In this document: piece by piece, positions 1 to 9,603 of the stretch | Numbering within the stretch: the stretch's first letter is position 1 | Layout of the letters: each line of letters starts with the position of its first letter | Source: Sphingobium wenxiniae | GTDB lineage: Bacteria > Pseudomonadota > Alphaproteobacteria > Sphingomonadales > Sphingomonadaceae | Assembly (NCBI RefSeq): GCF_007830065.1 | Contig: NZ_VLKK01000006.1 | Coordinates: forward strand, 124,001 to 188,000 | DNA length: 64,000 nucleotides | Direction: 5' to 3' | Translations under genes and position numbers: made by a program | The notes under the pieces: model-generated | What the model was told of the DNA's origin: nothing | Database searches by the model: none | What the model saw: the letters and a program-made list of their open reading frames with translations, nothing else

Positions 1-1
1 G

Positions 2-487
2 GCGATCTTCGAGCCGTTTGCGATCGAGGAGGCCACGGCGGAGCGGATATTGCCGCTGGTGCACATCAATTTTTGCGGGGCGGTCTATTGCATGCGGGAG
101 GCCGTGACGAGGATGCGGCGGGCCGGACATGGCGACATCGTCAATGTATCGTCCGAATCCGTGCGCCAATCGACGCCGTTCTTTTCCATCTATACCTCGA
201 CCAAGGCCGCGCTCGAAACCATGACGACCCTTATGGGAGAGGAATTGCGGGAGGACGGCATTCGCTGCACGATCTTCCGCGTCGGCCGGATGCATAGCCA
301 CGGCGCCGCCAATACCAGCTGTTCGCCCGACCTTCTTCCGCGCTTCATCGACCGTTGCGAGGTCACGGGCGCAAGTTATTGGACGGGGGCGGGCATGCAG
401 CCCGCGTCAGCCGCACTCGCCTTGGTCAACCTCCTGCTCACACCGCGCGATGCGCGCGTCGAACTGATCGAGGTGCGGTCCTATTGA
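2..487 (+). CDS. Short-chain dehydrogenase/reductase, 5' truncated by the window edge
   Basis: C-terminal part of an SDR-fold oxidoreductase. The reading frame is open from base 2, so the true start and the TGxxxGxG nucleotide-binding motif lie outside the window. Visible family marks are the NVSSES strand that ends in the catalytic serine, the YTSTK motif (catalytic Tyr and Lys) and the following ALETMTTLMGEEL helix. The TTG at 50 lies inside the conserved region and is not a start. The substrate cannot be told. It lies next to a TonB-dependent receptor and a second SDR, which fits a catabolic setting. Confidence 0.85.
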   Translation, partial: AIFEPFAIEEATAERILPLVHINFCGAVYCMREAVTRMRRAGHGDIVNVSSESVRQSTPFFSIYTSTKAALETMTTLMGEELREDGIRCTIFRVGRMHSHGAANTSCSPDLLPRFIDRCEVTGASYWTGAGMQPASAALALVNLLLTPRDARVELIEVRSY

Positions 488-585
488 TCCGGGCGGGCTA
501 TCGGCTCCAGGGCGCATAAGGCCGGTACGGCCGGCGGGACATGATATGGCGCGGCACGCCCTATCATGTCCGCCCTAACCAGCGG

Positions 586-873
586 TCAGTTGATATCCGA
601 GCGGTTCAGGCTCGTCTGGAGACCCTTCTCGCCCATGCTGAGCGTCGATGTGGGAATGCGATACATGCGCATATCCATAATGACATATACGGAGTCGCCG
701 CGGATGCTCTCGATGGCGGCCAGGCGGCGGCCCTTGGCGTCACGCACGACCTGACCGACCTTGGGCGTCAAAGGCGCAGCGGCCGGCGTTGCCGCATCAT
801 CCTGCGCCAGGGCGCTGCCGGCGACAGGGACCATTGCGGCGATAGCGAGAATAGGAAACAGGATGCGAAGCAT
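586..873 (-). CDS. Small exported protein of unknown function
   Basis: Predicted 95-residue protein. The N-terminus (MLRILFPILAIAAMVPVAGSALAQ) is a clear Sec signal peptide with an A-x-A cleavage site. The mature part begins with a low-complexity Asp/Ala/Pro stretch, followed by a compact domain (KVGQVVRDAKGRRLAAIESI, then DSVYVIMDMRMYRIPTSTLS) that resembles small periplasmic proteins common in sphingomonads. I chose the ATG at 873 because GGAG sits 6 bases before it. An in-frame ATG at 885 would add four residues. Function is unknown. Confidence 0.75.
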   Translation of the reverse strand: MLRILFPILAIAAMVPVAGSALAQDDAATPAAAPLTPKVGQVVRDAKGRRLAAIESIRGDSVYVIMDMRMYRIPTSTLSMGEKGLQTSLNRSDIN

Positions 874-885
874 GGCAAACTCCAT

Positions 886-1235
886 AATATTATAAGCGCG
901 GCCCCTTTGCCGCAGACAGTATGTTTCCCCAACATTGATTTACTGCCGTAGTCAATGTTTTTGATACGGCGCAATAACTTCGTCCGTGATGATGCAGAGC
1001 GAGAGGAAAAATACCGATATTGCAAGCCCGGACGCGGATGCTGACGACGGTGGAGGATTGTTTGCCCGTGCGATCGGATAGCGGTGGGATAGGTACGGCA
1101 CTGGGCCGCAAGAAGGACTGAAACGCGCGCTCGATTATTGGAAGCGGCGCGCGAGCTGCTTCAGACCGTACCGCCTTTCGGTCTGACGGCGGCCGCTAAC
1201 ACCAAGGCCGGCTGAGCGGCATCGGTCCCAACAGA
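886..1235. other. Intergenic stretch without a recognisable gene
   Basis: About 350 bases between the small exported protein and the terminator of the receptor gene. Short open frames here have no family features or ribosome binding sites. Apart from the possible promoter at its left end I see nothing in it. Confidence 0.5.
889..894 (-). promoter_or_regulatory. Possible -10 element for the small exported protein
   Basis: On the minus strand a perfect TATAAT lies about 16 bases before the preferred ATG at 873. No good -35 box is visible at the usual distance. If used, the 5' leader would be very short. Confidence 0.35.
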
Positions 1236-1265
1236 AAAGGCCCCGGACTTTCGCCCGGGGCCTTT
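1236..1265 (-). terminator. Rho-independent terminator of the TonB-dependent receptor gene
   Basis: Perfect 11-bp inverted repeat, AAAGGCCCCGG (1236-1246) with CCGGGGCCTTT (1255-1265), loop of 8. Read on the minus strand it lies 20 bases after the receptor stop codon and runs into TTTTCTGTT. It could also act on the plus strand. Confidence 0.85.
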
Positions 1266-1284
1266 CTTCAACTTCAACCAGAGA

Positions 1285-3930
1285 TCATGAACCGAATTTG
1301 TAGAGCAGTTGGAGGCCAACCGTCCGCGACTGGCCGAGGATGAAGCTGCTCACGCCGACGCCGGACGGCGAGGTCGAGCCGCCACCTATGCGGGTATATT
1401 CGTTCGTCAGGTTCTTGACATAGGCGGTTGCCGTCACGCCGGTTTCGCCGATGTCCGCCAGCCTGACGCGCAAGTCGAACTGGTGCTGGGACGGAACCCT
1501 GACTTCCACCTGCTGGTAATCCGTATTGTAGTGGAAATCCAACGATGCGCTAAGATTGCCGCCCAGGACCTGTCCCGGAACGTCCACGGTCATGTTCCCA
1601 TTCACGGTCCATTTCGGCTGACCCTGAATGATGATGGTCGTGGGCGCATAGCGACCCGCGCTCGTCAGAAGGTTCAGAAGGGCGGGGTTAAGGTTGATCT
1701 TGTCCACCTTGGTATCGACATAGCCGACATTGCCGCTGAGGGTCAGCCCCTCGATCGGCGTGATGCTGGTCGCCAGTTCGAAACCGCGAAGCGTGATTTC
1801 GCCCGCATTGTCGGTGGTCGTCTGGGTGCCGTGGCGAACCAGGGCGCCGGGGACGCCGCCGACCGAGCAGTCAGAGACGCGGCCGCCCGTCAAGGCTTCC
1901 GGAATACAGGTGCCGCCGTTCAGGTTGGACGTGTTGATCGGCAACTGGTTGTTCTTGTCCTTGCCCGTGAATACGGCCAGATCGACCGATCCCCGCATAC
2001 CGCCGGCATTCCAGCGGAACTTCGTCCCGATTTCGTAATCGGTCAGGGTTTCGGGCTGATAGGTCTGCGCGGACGCCAGATAAGGGTCGAAGATCGGCGT
2101 ATTGTAGCCGCCCGCCCGATAGCCGCGGCGGGTGGTCGCATACACCATGAATTGAGGCGTGACCTGCCAGTTCAGGCCGAACGTATAGGTCAGCTTCTTG
2201 AACTTCGCCTTGGGCAGCGACTCTGCCGTGATGTCGGCCGCCACGTCACCGGAATTGCACGCATCTTCCGACGGAATGATGCCAGCCTGACCACCGGCGG
2301 AGGTAATGAGCATCGACGGCCCGAACGGATTGACGGTCTGGCCCGTCGTGCAGACGGACTGCGAATCCCAGGTCTGACGGGCGCCGGCCGTGAAGCTCAG
2401 ACCTTCCACCAGGGCGTCCAGCGCATAGTCGATCTGACCGTAGACCGCCTTGCTCTTGTTATACAGATAGGTGGTCGAGAGCGAGTGCGAAAGACCGAAG
2501 AGCGCGTTGACTTCCAGTGCCTGGTAGCCGCCCAGACCATCGGGCTTTTCCGTGTAGTAGAAGCCGCCGACCGTATATTTCAGCCTGTCGTCGAAGAACG
2601 AACCGGCGAGCTGAAGCTCCTCGGTGATCTGCTTCAGGCGAACCTGCGAGGCCGTGGTGATGACCGGCAGCGGCAGACCGCTCAGCGAGGTGTTGCTGAA
2701 GGAGTCGACCGAGCGATAGCCGAAGATGTTCTTCAGCGTGTGATCGCCCAGGGTCACCGAGGTCGTGTTGGTGATGCCCTTGACGATCGTGCGCGCCTCC
2801 CAGGGATCCTCCGTGGCATATTGGATGCGCGACTTATTGCCGGCCGCCCTGAAAGCGTTGGCGGCGACCTGGTAATTGCACTGGATCTGGTTGGTCGCGC
2901 ACTGGGCCAGCGCCGGAATGATGGCGTTGGCATAGACATTGCCGAAGAACTGCTGATCTAGCGGCGTATCCGGTCCGCCGATACTTCCCTGAATCGCGGC
3001 TGGCGAGAATTGATATATCGCCGGAAGGCCGTTGTTGAAGCTTCCGAACGATGCGGTGACCGTGCTCGGAATGCCCCGAATCAGGCTATGATCGAAAACG
3101 GTGACGTTTTTGAGCCAATCCGTCGGCTCGATCAGCAAAGACGCGCGGAACGAGGCGGTGCGATATTCGTCGACATTGCGATTGGAAGGCACTAGCTGCC
3201 CCGGCGTCGCGAAGCCCGGGCTGTTGGCCGGATCGGCGAAATTGAGCTTGCTCATGTCGATGGTGTACGGACTGAACAGAAATGTTTTCACGTTTCCGCC
3301 GTCGTGGCCGATCTGCCCGGCGAGGCGCAGGGCGATCTTGTCCTGGACGATGGGCAGGTTGATCGCGCCCTCGAACTGGGTGCGGTCGTAGGAGGCGAGG
3401 TCGACCGAGCCGTAACCGCTGAACTCATGGGTCGGCGCCTGCGAATAGGTCAGTATCGCGCCACCGATCGAGTTACGACCGAACAGCGTGCCCTGCGGAC
3501 CCTTGAGGACCTGAATGTTGGCCATGTCGAACGTCTGGATCAGCGAACCGTAGTTCGGAAGCGGCACGTCGTTGAAATAGGTCAGCACGCCGGGCGCGCC
3601 GGTGCCCGTGACCGCCTTGGACTGGCCGCGCAGCACGACGAAGGGATTGGCCACGGTGCCGCCGCCGGCAATGTTCAGGCCAGGCGTCAACCGCGTCAGT
3701 TCGAGCGTGTTGGTGACGCCCTTTGCCTGGAGCTGGTCCCCGGAAAAGGCGGTGATCGCGATCGGAACCTTCGACACGTCTTCCGCGCGGCGGCGGGCGG
3801 TCACGATGATGGCATCGCTGTCATTGCCGGCAGCGGCCTGGGGCGTGGTATCCGTTTCCTGGGCGAAAGCACCCGTAGGCGCCATGACCATGCACGCGGC
3901 AGCCGAAGATAGAAGAATATACTTTTTCAT
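1285..3930 (-). CDS. TonB-dependent outer-membrane receptor
   Basis: 881-residue receptor of the large sphingomonad family that imports carbon sources, siderophores or vitamins across the outer membrane using TonB energy. A signal peptide ending AFAQ is followed by a TonB-box-like segment (DAIIVTARRRAED), a plug domain with the hallmark VLKGPQGTLFGRNSIGGAI at about residues 150-168, and a long beta-barrel ending in LLYKFGS. It is divergent from the SDR / hydrolase / Gfo-Idh-MocA run, so it probably serves uptake of the same compound. The substrate cannot be read from sequence. Confidence 0.95.
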   Translation of the reverse strand: MKKYILLSSAAACMVMAPTGAFAQETDTTPQAAAGNDSDAIIVTARRRAEDVSKVPIAITAFSGDQLQAKGVTNTLELTRLTPGLNIAGGGTVANPFVVLRGQSKAVTGTGAPGVLTYFNDVPLPNYGSLIQTFDMANIQVLKGPQGTLFGRNSIGGAILTYSQAPTHEFSGYGSVDLASYDRTQFEGAINLPIVQDKIALRLAGQIGHDGGNVKTFLFSPYTIDMSKLNFADPANSPGFATPGQLVPSNRNVDEYRTASFRASLLIEPTDWLKNVTVFDHSLIRGIPSTVTASFGSFNNGLPAIYQFSPAAIQGSIGGPDTPLDQQFFGNVYANAIIPALAQCATNQIQCNYQVAANAFRAAGNKSRIQYATEDPWEARTIVKGITNTTSVTLGDHTLKNIFGYRSVDSFSNTSLSGLPLPVITTASQVRLKQITEELQLAGSFFDDRLKYTVGGFYYTEKPDGLGGYQALEVNALFGLSHSLSTTYLYNKSKAVYGQIDYALDALVEGLSFTAGARQTWDSQSVCTTGQTVNPFGPSMLITSAGGQAGIIPSEDACNSGDVAADITAESLPKAKFKKLTYTFGLNWQVTPQFMVYATTRRGYRAGGYNTPIFDPYLASAQTYQPETLTDYEIGTKFRWNAGGMRGSVDLAVFTGKDKNNQLPINTSNLNGGTCIPEALTGGRVSDCSVGGVPGALVRHGTQTTTDNAGEITLRGFELATSITPIEGLTLSGNVGYVDTKVDKINLNPALLNLLTSAGRYAPTTIIIQGQPKWTVNGNMTVDVPGQVLGGNLSASLDFHYNTDYQQVEVRVPSQHQFDLRVRLADIGETGVTATAYVKNLTNEYTRIGGGSTSPSGVGVSSFILGQSRTVGLQLLYKFGS

Positions 3931-4335
3931 ATGTCCCTCCCTGAAATAGGAACTTGATTAACCAGATCGTTTATTTGTGGATTGCCCAAACGCGACGACG
4001 GCGCCCGTTCTTCGGGTCGCATCGTGCGGCTTTACGTCTTTGGGGAATGCCTAAAATCAAAAAACAGCACCTCCCCGCAACGTCTTTTATTGGCCTATCA
4101 CTGCCCTGCGCGGAAATGTGCGGAACAGCGTGGCGTGAAGACGCAATAGCGTGGCGGAGCCTGTGCCGCAAGTCCCGCGCACGAAATAACTTACAACTGG
4201 TATGTAGCAATCGGGCGCCGGACGGCCCATCATATCCGTGCGATTTGGCGGGTCAGGTTCCCATTGCACGGCCCGCATCTTTACTGATACACCAATGAAT
4301 AACTATTAATCATAAATGAGATGGAGGGCGATCGA
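3931..4335. promoter_or_regulatory. Divergent intergenic promoter region
   Basis: About 400 bases between the receptor (minus) and the SDR (plus), with AT-rich stretches at both ends (3940-3980 and 4280-4320). No convincing gene is present. Near the plus-strand gene is an imperfect palindrome at 4295-4313, listed separately. Confidence 0.5.
4295..4313. promoter_or_regulatory. Operator-like imperfect palindrome
   Basis: ATGAATAA-CTA-TTAATCAT, with 8-base arms and one mismatch, lies 22 bases before the SDR start in an AT-rich patch. The geometry suits a dimeric repressor, but no regulator gene adjoins it. Confidence 0.35.
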
Positions 4336-5097
4336 ATGGGGCATGATTATACAGGCAAGGCGGCGCTTGTCACCGGGGCCGCGTCGGGTCTGGGGCAGGC
4401 CACGGCGCTTGCGCTCGTGCGGGCGGGCTGCGGCGTGCTGGCGGTCGACGTGGCGGCAGAGGGGCTGGCCGCGACGGCAGCCGCGGCGCAGGCCGGGCCA
4501 GGTTCCATACAGACGCTGACCGCGGACCTTTCGGACCTGGAACGCTGCGCGGCCGTCGTGGAAAAGGCGGTCGGCGCGTTCGGACGTCTCGATCTTCTCT
4601 GCAACATCGCCGGGATCGCGCGGATGGACTATATCGCCGCCGTGACGCCTGAGCAGTGGCGGCGCATCATCGATATCAATCTCGCCGCGCCCTTCTTCCT
4701 GTCGCAGGCCGCGCTGCCGCATCTGATCGAAACAAAGGGCGGCATCGTCAACGTGGCATCCAGCGCCGGCATCCAGGGACAAGCCTATATGAGCCCCTAT
4801 AGCGCCAGCAAGGCCGGGCTGATCGGCTTGACCAAGGCGATGGCGATGGAGCTTATCCATGCGCCCGTCAGGATCAATGCCGTGGCGCCCGCGGGCATGA
4901 AGACGCCGATGGCGGCGCCCGGCCATCTGGTTCCGCCGGAAGGCTTCTCCGTCGATCTGCTGATGCGCTATGCCGGCATCCGCGAGCAGGCCGATCCGGA
5001 AGCGGTGGCGGACTTCATCCTGTATGTGGGGTCCGGGCGCGGCGCCTTTTTCCATGGCGCGTGCCTCAGCATGGATCAGGGGCAGACCGCGGGCTGA
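4336..5097 (+). CDS. Short-chain dehydrogenase/reductase
   Basis: 253-residue classical SDR (NAD(P)-dependent alcohol or ketone oxidoreductase). The glycine-rich TGAASGLG is at residues 13-20, NIAG at 90-93, the catalytic Ser at about 142-143 and YSASK with Tyr155 and Lys159. The ATG at 4336 is chosen because GGAGGG lies 7 bases before it; an upstream in-frame ATG at 4321 would overlap that ribosome binding site. The next gene starts 15 bases downstream, so the two are probably one operon. The substrate is unknown. Confidence 0.9.
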   Translation: MGHDYTGKAALVTGAASGLGQATALALVRAGCGVLAVDVAAEGLAATAAAAQAGPGSIQTLTADLSDLERCAAVVEKAVGAFGRLDLLCNIAGIARMDYIAAVTPEQWRRIIDINLAAPFFLSQAALPHLIETKGGIVNVASSAGIQGQAYMSPYSASKAGLIGLTKAMAMELIHAPVRINAVAPAGMKTPMAAPGHLVPPEGFSVDLLMRYAGIREQADPEAVADFILYVGSGRGAFFHGACLSMDQGQTAG

Positions 5098-5112
5098 CCG
5101 GGAGGGCGCGCG

Positions 5113-6291
5113 TTGAAGATCGAACCCTTTACGATTGCCGTGCCGCAGGAAGAGATCGACGCCCTGCGCGCGCGCCTGGCGGCCACCCGCTGGGCGCCGG
5201 AACTGGGCAATGCCGATTGGTCCTACGGCGTCAACGGCGCCTATCTGCGCGACCTTGCGGCCTATTGGCGGAACGGGTTCGACTGGCGGGCACAGGAAGC
5301 GCGGATGAACGCGTTCCCGCACTTCAGGACGGAGATTGACGGCGTTCCCATCCATTTCATCCATGTGCGCGGAAAGGGACCCGACCCGGTCCCGCTCATG
5401 CTCAACCATGGCTGGCCATGGACCTTCTGGGATTTTCAGGACGTCATCGCCCCGCTTGCCGATCCGGCCGCCTTCGGGGGCGATCCCGCCGACGCCTTCG
5501 ACGTGATCGTGCCGTCCTTGCCGGGTTTCGCCTTTTCAGGGCCGCTGCCGCGCGAGGGGATCGGCTATGTCGAAACCGCCGACCTCTGGGTCCGCCTGAT
5601 GCGCGGCCTGGGCTACGATCGTTTCGTCGCCCATGGCGGCGATGCGGGAGCATTCGTATCGGCACGCCTCGGACATGCGCATGCCGATGCCATGATCGGC
5701 GTGCACCTGAACCTGCCGGTGCTGCCGGGCGTGCCCTTCGATGCGATAGACCCGGACGATTTCGGGTCCGAGGAGCGCGCCATGTTCGAGGCGCAGGATT
5801 TCGAGGGACGCCACCTGACCCACCTCATGGTCCACATCCACGAGCCGCAGACGCTGGCCTGGGCGATGCACGACAGCCCTGTCGGGCAGGCGGCCTGGAT
5901 GCTGCACCGCCGCCGGGCGTGGAGCGATTGCGGCGGCGACGTGGAGACCCGGTTCGACAAGGACCGCCTGCTCACCCATTTTTCGCTGTTCTGGTTCACG
6001 AACAGCTTCGCCGGCTCGATACGCTATTACCGGGCGTCCGCTTTCCATCAACCCATGGGGCTTGCGCATCACCGGTCCCCGGCGATCGAGGCGCCCACCG
6101 GCATCGCCGTGCTGCCGCGCGAGCTGGGGCATCTGCCGCGCTCGCTCGTCGCCGCGCACAGCGACCTCAGGCATTGGTCCATCCTGCCGCGCGGCGGGCA
6201 TTTCGCGGCGGCCGAGGAACCTCAACTGATAACCGGCGATATTCGCGCCTTCGTGCGGCCCTTGCGCGCCGCCTCGGGCAAGGAACGGTGA
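5113..6291 (+). CDS. Epoxide-hydrolase-family alpha/beta hydrolase
   Basis: 392 residues with the N-terminal domain typical of juvenile-hormone and microsomal-type epoxide hydrolases (IAVPQEEIDALRARLAATRW at the start), then the alpha/beta-hydrolase core. HGWPW at 99-103 forms the oxyanion hole, GGDAGA places the nucleophile Asp177, and the C-terminal GGHFAAAEEP gives the catalytic His near 363. Such enzymes open epoxides to diols. The start is TTG at 5113, with GGAGGG 6 bases upstream. It probably follows the SDR in one transcript. Confidence 0.88.
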   Translation: MKIEPFTIAVPQEEIDALRARLAATRWAPELGNADWSYGVNGAYLRDLAAYWRNGFDWRAQEARMNAFPHFRTEIDGVPIHFIHVRGKGPDPVPLMLNHGWPWTFWDFQDVIAPLADPAAFGGDPADAFDVIVPSLPGFAFSGPLPREGIGYVETADLWVRLMRGLGYDRFVAHGGDAGAFVSARLGHAHADAMIGVHLNLPVLPGVPFDAIDPDDFGSEERAMFEAQDFEGRHLTHLMVHIHEPQTLAWAMHDSPVGQAAWMLHRRRAWSDCGGDVETRFDKDRLLTHFSLFWFTNSFAGSIRYYRASAFHQPMGLAHHRSPAIEAPTGIAVLPRELGHLPRSLVAAHSDLRHWSILPRGGHFAAAEEPQLITGDIRAFVRPLRAASGKER

Positions 6292-6391
6292 TGCCGCAGG
6301 CCGGGCAGCGCACGCCGCCGATCCGCGGGACAAATACAGCCCGGTACAGCACCGGCCATCCGTGCTATGCCGCTGAAATGGAGACAGGATC

Positions 6392-7495
6392 ATGAACGGA
6401 CTTCTGGGCGTTGGCGTTATCGGGGCGAGCGTGGCGGGGAGCTGGGGCGGACAGGCGCATATTCCGTCCATTGCCGCCTCGCCCGACCTCACGCTCGCCG
6501 CGATCGGGACCAGCCGGATGGAAACGGCAAGAGAGAGCGCGGCGCATTTCGGCGCACCGCTCGCCTTCGACGATCCCGCCGCTCTGGCGCGCGATCCGTC
6601 GGTGGATATCGTTGCCGTGTGCGTGCGCGTGCCGGAGCACGAACGGCTGGTGATGGCCGCGCTCGACGCGGGCAAGCATGTCTATTGCGAATGGCCGCTG
6701 GCGCGCGACACGGCGGAGGCGGAACGCCTGGTCGCCGCCGCGCAGGCGGCGGGCGTCGTCCATCTGGCGGGGATGCAGGCGCGCGCGGTGCCGCATATCC
6801 TGCATCTGAAGCAACTGATCGAGGCGGGCGAGATCGGCCGCGTCCTTTCCGCCTCCCTCGCCATTGCCGGCCAGTGGTCGCCGGTGTTTCCCGCCAGCAT
6901 GGAATATCTGCAAAAGCTGGAGAGCGGCGGCAATTACTTCACCATCGCGGGCGGCCATGCGATCGATGCCTTTCGCCATGTGCTCGGCCCGGTCGCGGAA
7001 CTGATGGCAACCGCGGCGATCCAGGTGCCGGAGGTGCAACTGTTCGATGCGGGCCGCGCGACGGCCCGCACGGCGCCCGATCATTTCGCCTTTTCCGGCC
7101 GCCTCGCATCGGGAGCGTTCGCATCGTGCGAGGTGCGGGGCCTTCCGGCGGGCGGATCGGGCCTGCGCTTCGAGGTCAATGGAGAGAAAGGTTCGCTGCT
7201 GATCACCGCTGCCGGGGCCAATCCGATGATCCAGATGTCGGATCTGACCCTGTCGCGGGTGGCGGAAGATGGCGCGCTGACGGCCGTGGAGCTGCCCGCC
7301 GACTGCTTCTGGGCCGATGCTTCGGTCGGTCCCCATGCCATCGGGGTCGCACAGAATTACGCGCGGCTGGTCGAGGCGATACGGGGCGGCAGGCCGGTGC
7401 CTGCCGATTTTGCCGCGGCGCTCGACAATCATCGTCTGCTGGACGCCATCCGGCTGTCGGCGGCGGAAGGGCGCAAGGTGGCGGTCGGGGCCTGA
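6392..7495 (+). CDS. Gfo/Idh/MocA-family oxidoreductase
   Basis: 367 residues. The N-terminal Rossmann fold starts VGVIGASVAGSWG, and residues 70-95 carry VAVCVRVPEHERLVMAALDAGKHVYCEWPL, the family signature in which EKP is replaced by EWP, so the usual lysine is Trp. The C-terminal half is the alpha/beta dimerisation and substrate domain. Members are NAD(P)-dependent sugar, inositol or biliverdin dehydrogenases. It lies 100 bases after the epoxide-hydrolase-like gene on the same strand and may belong to the same catabolic unit. Confidence 0.88.
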   Translation: MNGLLGVGVIGASVAGSWGGQAHIPSIAASPDLTLAAIGTSRMETARESAAHFGAPLAFDDPAALARDPSVDIVAVCVRVPEHERLVMAALDAGKHVYCEWPLARDTAEAERLVAAAQAAGVVHLAGMQARAVPHILHLKQLIEAGEIGRVLSASLAIAGQWSPVFPASMEYLQKLESGGNYFTIAGGHAIDAFRHVLGPVAELMATAAIQVPEVQLFDAGRATARTAPDHFAFSGRLASGAFASCEVRGLPAGGSGLRFEVNGEKGSLLITAAGANPMIQMSDLTLSRVAEDGALTAVELPADCFWADASVGPHAIGVAQNYARLVEAIRGGRPVPADFAAALDNHRLLDAIRLSAAEGRKVAVGA

Positions 7496-7540
7496 AGAGG
7501 CAGGCGGCCGCCCGGTTGAATCCATCAAACAGGCGTGGAT

Positions 7541-8623
7541 TCAACGCCGGCCGCTGCGCAGCCGCCACGGCGGGGCCGGTGGCGCTTTCGCGGCGCCCGA
7601 TAACGGCACCGGCATGGCGCGCCATGCGGGAACCAGCTTTCTTTCATAGCGCCAATTGGCCCAGAGCTGCTGCATCATGCGGGACGCGGTGCGCGCGCGG
7701 CTGGGCCGCGCCAATGTGAAGCCGGAGGCGGCACGGTCGGCCAGCGAAAGGGGAAGATCGGCAAAGCCCCCCATCCCGATACCCGGCAGGCGCCGCGCTT
7801 CCCGGCATAATCGCTCGAACCGGCGCATGACCGCGCGGTTGGGCCGCTCCCGGTCGCGGGAGAGCATTTCGAAGCTGTGCGTGACGACCATGAAGACATC
7901 GTGCCGTTCCTGCGCGGCATGGCGCAGCCCCGCCCGCATTTCCGTGGCGGACAGGGCGCAGATCTGCGCGGGCCGGAAACGGCCCGGACGATCCGCTATG
8001 CCCGAAACCGGCAGTTCGATCACGCCCAGCCTGCGATGCGGCCCGGCGAGGCCGTCGACGCGGATGTCGCAGCCATTCCCCAGATAGGCCAGGTTGACGC
8101 TGCTGTCCCATGGGATGCCGACGCGGGACAGGGCGCGCAACGTGTCGTCGTTCGCGCCGAAATTCCCGGCGCGAAAGGCGGTGACGGCCGGCGCGCCCGC
8201 CTGTTCGAGCAAATTCCTGCCGAGATCCAGAAGCCGCGTCTGGTCGGCCAGGGAAAAATCGCCGATATTCCGGCCCTGCCGCCCCTCCACCGGCGATGCC
8301 TTCGCCCATTGCAGCCATTCGGTATGGACATGGAGCTGGATTTCATGGCCGCGCTCGACGACAGCGGCGACGATGGACCGCAGGAAGTCGGGGCCGTAGA
8401 CAAGCGCGGGCATCGGATCGAGAAAGAAGACGCCCTTGACGCCGTGACGCTCCATCAGCGTCATCTGCCAGCCTATGCCATAGGGCTGGCCGTCCACCTC
8501 GCCCCATATGGATCGGCGCAGATTCTCCTCCAGCCCCGCTCCGCGCTGGAAAAGCGCGGCGGACAATTCGGTATCGACGGTGATGCACAGCATGGTCATG
8601 GGCGAGGAGAATCTCCGGGGCAT
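7541..8623 (-). CDS. Polysaccharide-deacetylase-like protein
   Basis: 360 residues of the NodB/CE4 (beta/alpha) barrel type. LCITVDTE near the N-terminus supplies the metal-site Asp, GHEIQLHVHTEW holds a His-x-His metal pair, and AFRAGNFG is a typical substrate-loop motif, with a further VVTHSFEML near residue 240. Proteins of this kind deacetylate surface or capsular polysaccharide, but the substrate is not known here. The start is uncertain: ATG at 8623 or at 8599 (MTMLCITVD). It follows pgeF on the same strand, 65 bases away. Confidence 0.8.
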   Translation of the reverse strand: MPRRFSSPMTMLCITVDTELSAALFQRGAGLEENLRRSIWGEVDGQPYGIGWQMTLMERHGVKGVFFLDPMPALVYGPDFLRSIVAAVVERGHEIQLHVHTEWLQWAKASPVEGRQGRNIGDFSLADQTRLLDLGRNLLEQAGAPAVTAFRAGNFGANDDTLRALSRVGIPWDSSVNLAYLGNGCDIRVDGLAGPHRRLGVIELPVSGIADRPGRFRPAQICALSATEMRAGLRHAAQERHDVFMVVTHSFEMLSRDRERPNRAVMRRFERLCREARRLPGIGMGGFADLPLSLADRAASGFTLARPSRARTASRMMQQLWANWRYERKLVPAWRAMPVPLSGAAKAPPAPPWRLRSGRR

Positions 8624-8688
8624 GACGGAGGTTCTAGCCGCCAGATGTTAAGGACCTGTAATATCGCCGTTCCGGGGCCGGGTTCCGC

Positions 8689-9450
8689 TTATTCCCTCAG
8701 CGCGATCATGGAAATCTGGCGGCCATAATCCGCCTCGCCGCGATGGCAGGATCGGCGGTAGCTGTAGAAGCGGTCGGCCTGGCCATAGGTGTCCTGGTCC
8801 AGCATCTCGATGGTGCGGATTCCGGCGTCGGCCAGCCGCGCGGCGACATAGGCGGCGATGTCGAACTGATGATGCCCCTCCCGCCCCGGCGTGAAGAAGC
8901 GCGCATTTCCGGCGTCGTCCGCTTCGAACCGATGGACGAAATCGGCCGTCACTTCATAGGACGCCCGGCCGATGCAGGGGCCGATGGCGCAGGCGATGGC
9001 CTCCCGCCGCGCGCCCAGCGCTTCCATCGCCGCGATCGTGTTGCCGGTGACGCCGCCGATCGCGCCTTTCCATCCGGCATGGGCCGCACCGATCACCCCG
9101 GCCTGCGCATCGGCGAAGAGCACGGGCACGCAGTCGGCCGTCAATATGCCCAGGATCAGGCCCGGCCGGTCCGTCACCATGGCGTCGGCGGCGGGCCGCG
9201 CCTCTTCCGCGACGGGACCGCCGACCGTCACGACATCGGGCGAATGAACCTGCCGCACCGTCACCAGCGCAGCGCCCGGCAGCAGCGCGTCGCGCGCCAG
9301 ATCGCGGTTGCGGAGTACCGCTTCCCGGTCATCCCGCGATCCCAATCCCACGTTCAGGCCGCTGTGGATGCCGGTCGAAACGCCGCCTTTCCTGCTCGCA
9401 AAGCCGTGCATGACACCCGTCAGGCTCCGCGCCCGCAGCAATTCTATCAT
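8689..9450 (-). CDS. pgeF: Peptidoglycan editing factor / polyphenol-oxidase family (YfiH)
   Basis: 253 residues, full length for the YfiH family. Family marks are HGFASRKGGVS, TVRQVHSPDVV, the LTADCVPVLFAD motif and GAAHAGWKGAIGGV, which together form the zinc site and active cysteine, then IGPCIGRASYEV and the C-terminal DRFYSYRR. Members hydrolyse aberrant L-Ser-containing UDP-MurNAc precursors or act on purine nucleosides. The frame stays open upstream across the permease gene on the other strand, but homology begins at this ATG (MIELLRARSLTGV). Confidence 0.92.
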   Translation of the reverse strand: MIELLRARSLTGVMHGFASRKGGVSTGIHSGLNVGLGSRDDREAVLRNRDLARDALLPGAALVTVRQVHSPDVVTVGGPVAEEARPAADAMVTDRPGLILGILTADCVPVLFADAQAGVIGAAHAGWKGAIGGVTGNTIAAMEALGARREAIACAIGPCIGRASYEVTADFVHRFEADDAGNARFFTPGREGHHQFDIAAYVAARLADAGIRTIEMLDQDTYGQADRFYSYRRSCHRGEADYGRQISMIALRE

Positions 9451-9603
9451 CCTGTTTTCCTTTGCGGCCCTTTGAATAGGCGTGTCCCGGATACGCAACA
9501 TACTTGCGCGGAGCGGATTAGGCGATAGGTTCCGCTGCAAGGACATAGCGGGAAGGGCGCGCGCCGCCCTCGGGGAAAAGATGATGATTAAGGGGCTGCA
9601 ACC

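Noticed and set aside
4306..5409. Long minus-strand open frame opposite the SDR and hydrolase genes
   Set aside because: Arg/Gly/His-rich shadow of two well-supported plus-strand genes.
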